From Bacilli bacterium (GTDB lineage: Bacteria; Bacillota_I; Bacilli_A; RF39; UBA660), in contig JAFWKJ010000013.1 in the NCBI GenBank assembly GCA_017511375.1, positions 1 to 39,958 on the forward strand: 39,958 bases of DNA. The letters run 5' to 3'. The first letter of the stretch is position 1. Every line of letters starts with the position of its first letter. Below are positions 6,502-14,269 of this stretch, piece by piece. The position numbers were made by a program, and so were the translations under genes. The notes below the pieces were generated by a model. The model saw only the letters and a program-made list of their open reading frames with translations, had not been told where the DNA came from and did not search any database.

Positions 6502-8667
6502 TTAAACATTATACTCTCTTAGAAGAGATTGAATCTCTTCTTTTTTCTCATCATAGAAAATAAAAAGTTTGTTTACGTCTAATGATGGATCTAGAATTTT
6601 TCTATTCTCATAATGATAAATATAGGTATAACTTCCATCAAAGAATACGGGATATAAATGATTACGAATATCTTTCAATTGATAAGAAAACTGATGTTCT
6701 TCTATATTCAGTATATTTCCTTTAATAATCATATTTTCCATTCTACCATAAACAGGATATTCTATATCTCCACAACCAAATATTTTATGATAGTCTTTCA
6801 CAAAAGAAGAAACTTCAGAAACAGATAATTCACAAGATAAAGGAATATTTTTAAGACCTAATCGTTGTAGATAATAAGCCGTATAAATATTCATAATATT
6901 TAAGTAATATCCTCCATAACACTCTTTAGGATAAGAATAAACATCCCCTACCATATTCCGATCTAAAAATTGATCTTGATAAGTAGAATGACATCTACCT
7001 AAATAGTATACAAGATTTCCTTTTTCATGATATTTTTCGTACAATTCTTTAGAAGAAACATAAATACGTATAAAAGGATAAGCTAAACAGGTAACTAATT
7101 GTTCTTCTGTTTTTACAAAACAAGTAATTCCTTTTTTATAACTAGTATCAATAGAAGAAAAAGATACTTCTTTTTCTAAATATTCTATAGTTGGTTTCAT
7201 TCTCTCCTCTATCAACTTTTCTATCAGGAATCTTCTAAGTTCATTAATCATTTTAATAGGAATGAAAACAGAAGAATCCATATCTACCTGTATTTCTTGA
7301 ATCATAAAAGGAGTATTTCCAAGTTTTGACATTTTCTCAATCATCTCTTCCTGCGTAATAGGAGAAGATTTTGCTTCTTCGACCATACCATGTTCTATCT
7401 CAATTTGATGAACACCATCAGAAACACAACCTTTTAGGGGACTATGTTTTTTCGCAACTACAGAAATAGCGATAGGAATCTTTCGTACTATTTCTGATAT
7501 AAGATATTCTTTTTCCAACAAACAATCTTGTGTTTTCATCACAATATCAGCTTCTTCCAATCCTATTTTATTATCGACATAACAAACATCAGAAGAAGAA
7601 CTACATAACTTATCTTTTTGATCATACAAATAATTAACAACCATTCCCTTATTTTGATGTAGAAAACGAATAGAATCATGTTGATGAAGACTCTTTCCCT
7701 TATCTAAGGCGATACGGATTTTGTTAGATGCTAAAGTAGCCTTTCCTATTTTTAATCCTATATGATTAGGTGTTTTCGGATTAATAATATGCTGACTGGA
7801 TTCATGAAATAAATATCCTAATGTAAATTCACGATTAAAAATCGTTTTTAATTTTTCTATCTCCTCTTCCAAAGAGAAAGGAACTTGATCGATTAATTTA
7901 CGATAAAAACTTGTAATAAATCCAACATATAAAGGGCCTTTCATTCGTCCTTCTACTTTAAAACTATCAATACTACTATTTAATAAGCGCTCTATCTGAG
8001 AACTAGTATTTAATTCCTTCATACTAAGTAAATATTCTTGCTTCCGAATTACTTTTTGATCCTTCAAAAGAGAATATGGTAATCGACAACTCCCAGCACA
8101 TTCTCCACGATTTCCACTTCTTCCGCCTATCATACTACTCATAAGACAACAACCAGAATAAGAAACACAAAGGGCTCCATGAATAAAAACTTCTTTCTCT
8201 ATTGGAATAGAAATTTGATCAATTTCTTCGATACTTAATTCACGAGAAAAAACGACTCTTTTAACCCCTAAATCATAAAACAATTTACAGGTCTCAATAG
8301 AACTGTTATTAGCTTGTGTAGAAGCATGTATTTCTAAATTAGGGTATTTTTCACGTAAAAGACAAATCATTCCAAAGTCTTGAACAATCAACGCATCTAC
8401 ACCATTCTTATGTAAGAAAGCAGCTTGCTCTAAAAAAGAATCTACTTCATGATTCTTCACAAGCGTATTCATCGTGACATAGAGTTTTACCCCATATAAA
8501 TGACAAAAACGAATTGCTTCCACAATTTCTTCATTGGTAAAATTAGGAGCAAATTTACGGGCACCAAAATTTTTACACGCCAAATAAACGGCATCTGCGC
8601 CATGATAAACAGCCTGCCTTAAACAATCCATATCTCCCGCAGGAATTAATAATTCATGTTTTTTCAT
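6502..8667 (-). CDS. U32 family protein (RlhA-like, long form)
   Basis: 721 residues. The N-terminal ~330 are the U32 domain: LLIPAGDMDCLRQAVYHGADAVYL, VKLYVTMNTLV and the Cys cluster CVSYSGCC...GNRGECAGSCR. The remainder matches the long-form extension (DUF3656-type). U32 proteins once called collagenase-like peptidases are now known to act in RNA hydroxylation (RlhA on 23S rRNA C2501, TrhP on tRNA U34) with Fe-S ligating cysteines, all of which appear to be present. Which RNA is modified here cannot be told. The start is the ATG behind GGGGTGAACTT; the 8-codon longer frame would include that RBS. Confidence 0.85.
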   Translation of the reverse strand: MKKHELLIPAGDMDCLRQAVYHGADAVYLACKNFGARKFAPNFTNEEIVEAIRFCHLYGVKLYVTMNTLVKNHEVDSFLEQAAFLHKNGVDALIVQDFGMICLLREKYPNLEIHASTQANNSSIETCKLFYDLGVKRVVFSRELSIEEIDQISIPIEKEVFIHGALCVSYSGCCLMSSMIGGRSGNRGECAGSCRLPYSLLKDQKVIRKQEYLLSMKELNTSSQIERLLNSSIDSFKVEGRMKGPLYVGFITSFYRKLIDQVPFSLEEEIEKLKTIFNREFTLGYLFHESSQHIINPKTPNHIGLKIGKATLASNKIRIALDKGKSLHQHDSIRFLHQNKGMVVNYLYDQKDKLCSSSSDVCYVDNKIGLEEADIVMKTQDCLLEKEYLISEIVRKIPIAISVVAKKHSPLKGCVSDGVHQIEIEHGMVEEAKSSPITQEEMIEKMSKLGNTPFMIQEIQVDMDSSVFIPIKMINELRRFLIEKLIEERMKPTIEYLEKEVSFSSIDTSYKKGITCFVKTEEQLVTCLAYPFIRIYVSSKELYEKYHEKGNLVYYLGRCHSTYQDQFLDRNMVGDVYSYPKECYGGYYLNIMNIYTAYYLQRLGLKNIPLSCELSVSEVSSFVKDYHKIFGCGDIEYPVYGRMENMIIKGNILNIEEHQFSYQLKDIRNHLYPVFFDGSYTYIYHYENRKILDPSLDVNKLFIFYDEKKEEIQSLLREYNV

Positions 8668-8722
8668 AAGTTCACCCCAAAGTTCATTCATATTATACCA
8701 TAGAAAAAGAATATAGTTTACT

Positions 8723-9097
8723 ATGAATCAAAATATCGAAAAAAGACTACAACAAATAAAAGCTGAAAACATCGTATGGATAATTTATCTATTCGTCATA
8801 GGTTTTTCTTTTTACTCTAACTATCTTGAAAAAGACTACTTTATAAACCATAACTTAAATAGTAAAGAAAAATATAGAACTATTAATATTCTGATTTTTA
8901 TGGTCATTACAACGGTTTATTTTTATTTTGAAAAAGAAGCAATCGAATCCTTCCTAGATAAAAATAAAAGTGAACAATTAAAAACCTATGACACATTAGC
9001 TTTTATTGCATCTACCATGATTCTTATATCAGGTATTATTTTCTTATACATCGCAATCGATGATAAAGATTTAGAAGAAGAAATTGCTTTTAACTAA
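8723..9097 (+). CDS. small membrane protein of unknown function
   Basis: 124 residues, not recognised. Three hydrophobic segments are visible: ~18-36 (IVWIIYLFVIGFSFY), ~52-68 (INILIFMVITTVYFYF) and ~88-110 (TLAFIASTMILISGIIFLYIAI), separated by charged loops, with an acidic C-terminus (DDKDLEEEIAF). It is divergent from the U32 gene with only about 55 nt between starts. The RBS is weak, which lowers certainty about the start. It is followed by the structured intergenic region with the mini-ORF. Confidence 0.7.
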   Translation: MNQNIEKRLQQIKAENIVWIIYLFVIGFSFYSNYLEKDYFINHNLNSKEKYRTINILIFMVITTVYFYFEKEAIESFLDKNKSEQLKTYDTLAFIASTMILISGIIFLYIAIDDKDLEEEIAFN

Positions 9098-9212
9098 TAT
9101 GTAAAATAACTGTCTGTTCGATTGTTTTATTCTTGGGGAAATGTTTTATTGCATTTGGAGCATTTAATAAGTTGGGTGGAGCCAAACTTCTTAAAAGAAG
9201 AGAGGCAGTAAT

Positions 9213-9296
9213 ATGACAAAGAAAGATTTTTTAATCTTTTCATTGATCACTACTATCACCCTTTTAATAATATTACTATATGTAGTATTAATGTAA
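9213..9296 (+). CDS. 27-aa hydrophobic mini-protein (toxin-like)
   Basis: ATG preceded by GAGAGG at 7 nt encodes MTKKDFLIFS... ending LYVVLM, 27 residues with a two-Lys/Asp head and a single ~20-residue membrane span. Size, composition, good RBS, stable flanking RNA structure and dedicated terminator resemble type I toxin genes of Firmicutes (Fst/TxpA-like), but the sequence was not matched to a named family. No antisense RNA promoter could be assigned with confidence. It could instead be a small membrane regulator or an untranslated stretch. Confidence 0.5.
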   Translation: MTKKDFLIFSLITTITLLIILLYVVLM

Positions 9297-9303
9297 AAGA
9301 AAT

Positions 9304-9331
9304 CCACCTAACTATGGCATAGTTTAGGTGG
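9304..9331 (+). other. hairpin immediately after the mini-ORF
   Basis: Stem of 8 bp (CCACCTAA / TTAGGTGG) extended by CTA/TAG past a one-base bulge, loop TGGCA. Its 5' arm with the preceding T (TCCACCTAA, 9303-9311) can alternatively pair with TTGGGTGGA at 9172-9180 in the 5' UTR of the mini-ORF, 9 pairs with one G-U. Confidence 0.65.
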
Positions 9332-9347
9332 AACCCAATGAATTGGC

Positions 9348-9383
9348 AACACTCAACACTGCATTATTGAATGTTCCTTTTTT
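9348..9383 (+). terminator. terminator of the mini-ORF transcript
   Basis: Stem AACACTCAA / TTGAATGTT (one A-C mismatch), 10-nt loop, then CC and a T6 tract at 9378-9383 on the plus strand. Confidence 0.65.
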
Positions 9384-9445
9384 ATTGTATGAAGTTTCCT
9401 TCATCTATATGTACTATATCATAAAATCATAAACTGTTCAAATAA

Positions 9446-9471
9446 CAAAAAAGATAGCCTAGCTATCTTTT
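9446..9471. terminator. terminator of rubrerythrin, bidirectional
   Basis: Dyad AAAAGATAGC / GCTATCTTTT with A and T flanks. It includes the stop codon region of the minus-strand rubrerythrin gene and can also stop plus-strand transcripts from the left. Confidence 0.8.
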
Positions 9472-10009
9472 AATAATTTTCACTCTTTAATTCAAAATAA
9501 CTTTGTGGATGAGCACATACTGGACATACATTTGGAGCTTTCTTTCCTACTACTACATGTCCACAATTTCTACAAATCCAGGTACTATCTCCTTCTCTAG
9601 AGAAAACAACAGCATCTTCAATATTCTTTAATAATTTACGATATCTTTCTTCATGATGTTTTTCAATTTCTCCTACCGCTCTAAACTTAGCAGCAAGTGC
9701 TGTAAAACCTTCTTCTTCTGCTGTTTTAGCAAATCCTTCATACATATCTGTCCACTCATAGTTTTCTCCATCAGCAGCAGCCTTTAAGTTTTCAATCGTT
9801 GAAGGAACTTCTCCTCCATTTAATTCTTTAAACCACATTTTAGCATGTTCTTTTTCATTATTAGCTGTTTCTTCAAAGATAGCAGCAATTTGCTCATATC
9901 CATCTTTTTTTGCCTTTGATGCAAAATATGTATATTTATTTCTAGCCTGACTTTCTCCTGCAAAAGCAGTCATTAAATTTTGTTCTGTTTTACTTCCTTT
10001 AAGTTCCAT
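9470..10009 (-). CDS. rbr: rubrerythrin
   Basis: 179 residues. The N-terminal four-helix diiron domain carries the ligand strings [18 protein letters not shown] and EIEKHHEER; the C-terminal rubredoxin-like knuckle has CRNCGHVV...CPVCAHP. Rubrerythrin reduces hydrogen peroxide in the cytoplasm of anaerobes, with electrons coming through the rubredoxin iron. This suggests a strict or near-strict anaerobe. RBS GGAGG is upstream and a good sigma-A promoter lies at 10047-10075. Monocistronic, ending in its own terminator. No complete PerR box was recognised. Confidence 0.97.
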   Translation of the reverse strand: MELKGSKTEQNLMTAFAGESQARNKYTYFASKAKKDGYEQIAAIFEETANNEKEHAKMWFKELNGGEVPSTIENLKAAADGENYEWTDMYEGFAKTAEEEGFTALAAKFRAVGEIEKHHEERYRKLLKNIEDAVVFSREGDSTWICRNCGHVVVGKKAPNVCPVCAHPQSYFELKSENY

Positions 10010-10046
10010 AAATTAACCTCCATTTCTTATCAAATATTTCCTCTTT

Positions 10047-10075
10047 ATTATACCATCAATTAAAAATTCACACAA
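10047..10075 (-). promoter_or_regulatory. rubrerythrin promoter
   Basis: -35 TTGTGT (10075..10070), 17-nt spacer, -10 TATAAT (10052..10047), about 38 nt before the rbr start. Confidence 0.65.
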
Positions 10076-10110
10076 CAAGCAAAATAGAATAAAATATTAC
10101 AGGTGATACG

Positions 10111-10323
10111 ATGAAACAAAAACACAATTTATTTTGTAGATGTTCTTCCTGTAAACAAAAAAGAAGAAATAGTGTCTTCTATATTTCTCTTATTTTAATC
10201 ACAATTGTCATTATCTTCTACCAGTTACTATTACTAATATTTATCACAACAAAGATCAATGTTTTTTTACTTTTCTTTGAACATCTTTTCTTTATTCTTT
10301 TGATATTCTTTATATTTTTCTGA
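10111..10323 (+). CDS. small CxCxxC membrane protein, hypothetical
   Basis: 70 residues. The N-terminus has a compact cysteine motif CRCSSC followed by KQKRR, which could bind a metal, then two hydrophobic spans (~24-46 and ~50-70). RBS AGGTG is 5 nt before the ATG. The last 57 nt overlap the 3' end of the minus-strand YsxE-like gene, so the second span is read from the complement of a Lys-rich tail and may be partly accidental. The RBS and Cys motif argue that it is real. Function unknown. Confidence 0.5.
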   Translation: MKQKHNLFCRCSSCKQKRRNSVFYISLILITIVIIFYQLLLLIFITTKINVFLLFFEHLFFILLIFFIFF

Positions 10324-11133
10324 CAAAAAAGAATTAGTTTTTAATACATAAGAAACAAGGCTTTCTTCTTGTTGAAAATCTTCAAAATCAAATTCTTCCA
10401 CAAAAGAAATAAGCACATAGAAAAGAAGTAAATCTTCTTGGGAACAAGAAAAATGATGGAAGAAAGAATCTAACTCATCCATGATAAATTCCTCATCATA
10501 ATACTTTTGATAATAATTCGCAAGTTCATAGATATAGTAGTCTCTTCTTGAAAAAGATACATCTATTATTTGATCGCCCCAAAAATTAGGGGAATCCAGT
10601 TTTCGAAGAGTAAGTACTTCTCTATATTCTATAGGCTGAAGTTGCATCCATTCATTTAAAAAGAATTCTCCCAAAGATAACAAACGATAAATGTCACTCA
10701 TTTTTAATAATAGGTTATAAAAAGGACGTCTTGGATAATACATTTCTTCTATTCTATTTTGCACATCAAAATAAAATTGATATTGACGACGAATTGTTTG
10801 GTAACACTTTTGATAAATTCTTTGAATTATTTGAGAGTCAAAAGATATAATATGGGAACTCTTAGTATAAAGTTCTTCTAAAAGAAAAAGTCTTTTTTTA
10901 TTTGGTTCTCCTTCTATTTGAAACAATTGAAAAGAATCGTGATTAGAATTAATAGGAACATAAAATGACTGAAAATGAATATCTTCTAAATAATCAAATA
11001 TTTCTTTAGAAGAACAAACAGGGATATATGCATATATCCCTTCTTTTGTATACAAAACAATCTGTTCTTGGAAAAACTCTACTCTCTGTATAGAAGAGAT
11101 ATAATCATAAATCTCATTCGGTATTTTTTTCAT
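10267..11133 (-). CDS. ysxE: YsxE/CotS-like spore coat protein (degenerate kinase fold)
   Basis: 288 residues. The C-terminal two-thirds follow the CotS/YsxE aminoglycoside-phosphotransferase-like layout: a helical region with YYPRRPFYNLLLKMSDIYRLL, then a short catalytic-loop equivalent (TLRKLDSPNFW), the segment QIIDVSFSRRDYYIYELANYY and a helical end. The catalytic H-x-D/N residues expected of an active kinase are not seen. Position directly after a SpoVID-like gene, with 20 nt overlap, matches spoVID-ysxE of B. subtilis and is the main support. No good RBS, so translational coupling is likely. Probable role: spore coat assembly. Confidence 0.7.
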   Translation of the reverse strand: MKKIPNEIYDYISSIQRVEFFQEQIVLYTKEGIYAYIPVCSSKEIFDYLEDIHFQSFYVPINSNHDSFQLFQIEGEPNKKRLFLLEELYTKSSHIISFDSQIIQRIYQKCYQTIRRQYQFYFDVQNRIEEMYYPRRPFYNLLLKMSDIYRLLSLGEFFLNEWMQLQPIEYREVLTLRKLDSPNFWGDQIIDVSFSRRDYYIYELANYYQKYYDEEFIMDELDSFFHHFSCSQEDLLLFYVLISFVEEFDFEDFQQEESLVSYVLKTNSFLSEKYKEYQKNKEKMFKEK

Positions 11134-11764
11134 TTGGTACAGGAATAATGAGTTTAGTTCCTATCGATAAATCTTTTATGTCATTGTATTTTTCTATTTC
11201 TTCTATACTGGTGTGATACTTTTCGATAATAGAATTGATGGTTTCATTTTGTCTAACAACATACACAACAAATGTTCCATATGTTTCTTCTACTTCTTCT
11301 ATCTTGAAAAAAGATTCTTCCTCTTCTGGTTGCTTTCTTTCCTCTTCCTCTTCTTCTACAACGTTTTCCTCTGACATAGAAGGAATTTCCAATTCTTTTT
11401 CGATAATAGGATCTCCATCACACTCACGTTCTTCTACTAAGATCTCAGGGGCATCAATTTCCACTTCAATATCACAAACCAAAGAATTGTTTTCTATTAT
11501 GTCATAATAAAAATCTGTAATATCGATTGTTCCTGCTTCAAAATCAACTTCTTCTGTCAAAGTAATATCTACTGGAATATCATAATGAAAATCCTCTTCT
11601 ACTTGAGATGCTGTCGTACTCTTATAACTACCTAATACCGTAAAATGACCTTCAATATGATGAGAACTATCAAATTGTAAATGATTTTCTAATGAGATGG
11701 AACAGATTTCACCAATCATACTTGAAAACTCTATCTTCTTTTTTATATCTATCTTTTTCTTCAT
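11114..11764 (-). CDS. spoVID: SpoVID-like spore coat morphogenetic protein
   Basis: 216 residues, shorter than B. subtilis SpoVID (about 575). Residues ~1-115 are beta-rich and resemble the SpoVID N-terminal region (FSSMIGEICSISLENHLQF, then HIEGHFTVLGSYK). A very acidic linker follows (~115-160, Glu runs), then one LysM domain at the C-terminus (~165-212, VVYVVRQNETINSIIEKYHTS...LSIGTKLIIPVP). SpoVID anchors the encasing coat around the forespore. The order lon, spoVID, ysxE supports the call. RBS GGAGG precedes the ATG. The short linker suggests a minimal version. Confidence 0.8.
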   Translation of the reverse strand: MKKKIDIKKKIEFSSMIGEICSISLENHLQFDSSHHIEGHFTVLGSYKSTTASQVEEDFHYDIPVDITLTEEVDFEAGTIDITDFYYDIIENNSLVCDIEVEIDAPEILVEERECDGDPIIEKELEIPSMSEENVVEEEEEERKQPEEEESFFKIEEVEETYGTFVVYVVRQNETINSIIEKYHTSIEEIEKYNDIKDLSIGTKLIIPVPNEKNTE

Positions 11765-11788
11765 ATTATCCTCCTAAAAAAACATATG

Positions 11789-11818
11789 AAAAAAAAGAAG
11801 TTTTTATACTTCTTTTTT
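11789..11818 (-). terminator. terminator of lon
   Basis: Stem AAAGAAGT / ACTTCTTT with a short A/T loop and a T8 tract on the minus strand. It overlaps the lon stop codon and lies just upstream of the SpoVID-like RBS, so spoVID may depend on partial read-through or its own unseen promoter. Confidence 0.75.
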
Positions 11819-14113
11819 ATGAGATTGAAATAAATATTGATAAACTTCTTTATATTGATCAACAAAAATGAAGGTAAGATCTTTTTTAATTTCTTCAGGA
11901 ATTTCATCCAAATCTTTTTCATTTTCCTTTGGAACAAAAACAGTCTTAATACTAGCTCTATGAGCTCCAATGACTTTTTCTTTCAATCCACCGATTCCTA
12001 AGATTCTTCCTCGTAGTGTAATTTCTCCAGTCATCGCAACACTTTTATCCACATATTGATTTTTAAACAAACTGATTAAAGTAGTTGTCATGGTAATACC
12101 CGCAGATGGCCCATCTTTATTGACTGCTCCTTCTGGGACATGAACATGAATATCATTCTTTTCTAGAAGTTTACTATCAATACCAAATTGATCCATATTT
12201 GCCTTAATATAATCAAGAGCAATATGACAAGACTCTTGCATAACATCTCCCAAAGAACCTGTTAAGATAAGATCTCCTTTTCCTTTAAACAAGGTGGCTT
12301 CTATTGGTAGAATATCCCCACCAAAGACAGTGTAAGCCATTCCATTGACAACACCCACTTCTTTAATCGTATCGTTTTCCATATAATAATACTTTTTCTT
12401 TCCCAATAATTCTTCAATTAACTGATTATCGATATTATAGAAAACGACATCTTTATTCAATAAGATTTGTTTGACAATCTTTCTAAATAAAGTCGCAATC
12501 ATTCTTTCTAATTCACGAACCCCAGCTTCCTTGGTATAGTAACGAATCAACATCAAAATTGCTTCGTCATCCATCTGAACTTGTAGAGGGGTTAAGCCAT
12601 GCTCATCCATTTCTTTTGGAATCAAATGTCTCTTCGCAATATCTAACTTTTCATACTCCGTATAACTAGAAATATTAATAATTTCTAAACGGTCTCTCAA
12701 TTCATAAGGAATTTGTTCCACATAGTTAGCAGTTGCGATAAACATTACCTTAGATAAATCAAAATCTTCTTCTATGTAGTGATCAGAAAATTTATTATTT
12801 TGTTCAGGATCCAATACTTCTAATAAACTACTTGCTGGATCTCCTTTAATATCTTTTGTCATTTTATCAATTTCATCAATGATAAAAACGGGATTAGTAG
12901 TACCTGCTTTTCGAATTCCTTGAATGATTCTTCCAGGATTAGCTCCAATATAAGTTCTTCTATGACCAACGATTTCAGCCTCATCATTGATACCACCAAC
13001 ACTTATCTTAGCCACTTTACGATTCAAACTTTTCGCAATACTTAAAGCAAGAGAAGTTTTACCAACACCAGGAGGTCCAACCAAGCATAGAATAGGACTA
13101 CGTAGATTATTGGTATTTTGTTTGACCGCTAAATATTCTAGAATACGATCTTTCACTTCTTCCAAACCATAATGAGAAGAATCCAAAATACTTTTTACTT
13201 TCATTAAATCATCTGTATCTTTTGTATAGTGATTCCAAGGTAAATTAATCATCCAGTCCAAATACTCACGAACCATTCCTAGTTCAGGAGAATTACTATT
13301 TAAAGTCTCATAACGATCTAATTCTCTTTTAATTTTTTCTTTTACTTTTTGATTGCATTTTAGTTTAGCAACTTTCTTCGTAAGTCTCTCAACTTCTGTT
13401 TCTTTATTATTTCCATCTCCAAGTTCTTTCTGCATTAATTTAATTTTTTCACGCAAAAAATATTCCTTTTGAGTATGGTCTAATTCCTTTTCTACTTCTG
13501 TCTCAATTTTTTGTTCCAACTCTACAAACTTTAAATCCCGATTCATATCTTCCATTAATTTTTTAGCACGAAGAACAGGATCAATCGTTGTAACATATTT
13601 TTTCTTTTCATCATAATTGATTGGTAAAAAACTAACAATCAAATCACATAAATCATTTAAAGAATCAATTCCATTTAATTGATTCATAATAGCATTTCCC
13701 ATATAAGGAACTTTAGCTACATAATTTTCTAAAGATTTAATCAAGATACTAAAATAATTTTTAGACTCTTCATCTTCTTCAATCTCTACTTCTTTATAAT
13801 CCGCTTTATAATAATTTCCCTCTTCTGTGATAGAAGATAATTCGATACGTTCCAACCCTTCAATGACAATTCTTGTCTTACCATTGGGAACACTCATTTT
13901 TAATTTAAGGCGTCCTAAAACCCCATACTTAGGAAAAGAAGTTAAACTAAGTTCTCCTTCATCTATAGGGTTCACAATAATCATTAAGTTGTCATCAATT
14001 TGGTCTACAATATCAACCATTTGTTTATCATAATTATTGTCATACTCTATACGCACTTCATTATTTGGGAGGATGACCATATCATTTATTATCAAGACTA
14101 ACAATTTGTTCAA
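11804..14113 (-). CDS. lon: ATP-dependent protease LonA
   Basis: 769 residues, standard for LonA. The N-terminal substrate domain (~1-200) and coiled-coil region precede the AAA+ module with Walker A GPPGVGKT (~345), Walker B PVFIIDEIDKM and the sensor region. The C-terminal protease domain has catalytic Ser in DGPSAGIT (~669) and Lys in GGLKEKVIGAHR (~711). Degrades misfolded and regulatory proteins in the cytoplasm. The start is a TTG at 14113, because the strong RBS GGAGGTGA is 7 nt upstream of it and would lie inside the longer frame that begins at 14137. A sigma-A promoter is at 14150-14177; no CtsR box was recognised. Confidence 0.96.
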   Translation of the reverse strand: MNKLLVLIINDMVILPNNEVRIEYDNNYDKQMVDIVDQIDDNLMIIVNPIDEGELSLTSFPKYGVLGRLKLKMSVPNGKTRIVIEGLERIELSSITEEGNYYKADYKEVEIEEDEESKNYFSILIKSLENYVAKVPYMGNAIMNQLNGIDSLNDLCDLIVSFLPINYDEKKKYVTTIDPVLRAKKLMEDMNRDLKFVELEQKIETEVEKELDHTQKEYFLREKIKLMQKELGDGNNKETEVERLTKKVAKLKCNQKVKEKIKRELDRYETLNSNSPELGMVREYLDWMINLPWNHYTKDTDDLMKVKSILDSSHYGLEEVKDRILEYLAVKQNTNNLRSPILCLVGPPGVGKTSLALSIAKSLNRKVAKISVGGINDEAEIVGHRRTYIGANPGRIIQGIRKAGTTNPVFIIDEIDKMTKDIKGDPASSLLEVLDPEQNNKFSDHYIEEDFDLSKVMFIATANYVEQIPYELRDRLEIINISSYTEYEKLDIAKRHLIPKEMDEHGLTPLQVQMDDEAILMLIRYYTKEAGVRELERMIATLFRKIVKQILLNKDVVFYNIDNQLIEELLGKKKYYYMENDTIKEVGVVNGMAYTVFGGDILPIEATLFKGKGDLILTGSLGDVMQESCHIALDYIKANMDQFGIDSKLLEKNDIHVHVPEGAVNKDGPSAGITMTTTLISLFKNQYVDKSVAMTGEITLRGRILGIGGLKEKVIGAHRASIKTVFVPKENEKDLDEIPEEIKKDLTFIFVDQYKEVYQYLFQSHKKEV

Positions 14114-14149
14114 TGATACTTCACCTCCAAAGTTCAAATACTGCTTACT

Positions 14150-14177
14150 ATTATATATAGATTAATTTTTTTTTCAA
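14150..14177 (-). promoter_or_regulatory. lon promoter
   Basis: -35 TTGAAA (14177..14172), 16-nt spacer, -10 TATAAT (14155..14150), followed by the lon RBS about 25 nt on. Confidence 0.7.
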
Positions 14178-14243
14178 CAAAATGACCTCTTTTTTTACGT
14201 TTTTTTAGCAACGCATTTTAATATAAAAAAAACTTATAAATAA

Positions 14244-14266
14244 AAAAAGTAACAAACGTTACTTTT
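14244..14266 (-). terminator. terminator of tig
   Basis: Stem AAAAGTAAC / GTTACTTTT with a 4-5 nt loop, extended T-tract on the minus strand, directly after the tig stop codon. Confidence 0.85.
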
Positions 14267-14269
14267 CCT

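Larger units (their letters stand above)
9098..9469. other. 372-nt structured intergenic region
   Basis: Holds no gene of ordinary size. It contains a 27-codon hydrophobic ORF (9213-9296), a 5' hairpin AAGTTGGG/CCAAACTT (9169-9189), a strong hairpin after the ORF (9304-9331), a short dyad CCAATGAATTGG (9335-9346), a plus-strand terminator (9348-9383) and the rubrerythrin terminator (9446-9471). No near-consensus promoter was found for the plus-strand transcript. Confidence 0.7.

Noticed and set aside
10011-10110. PerR box near the rubrerythrin promoter
   Set aside because: AT-rich dyads exist but none matches the 7-1-7 PerR palindrome well enough.
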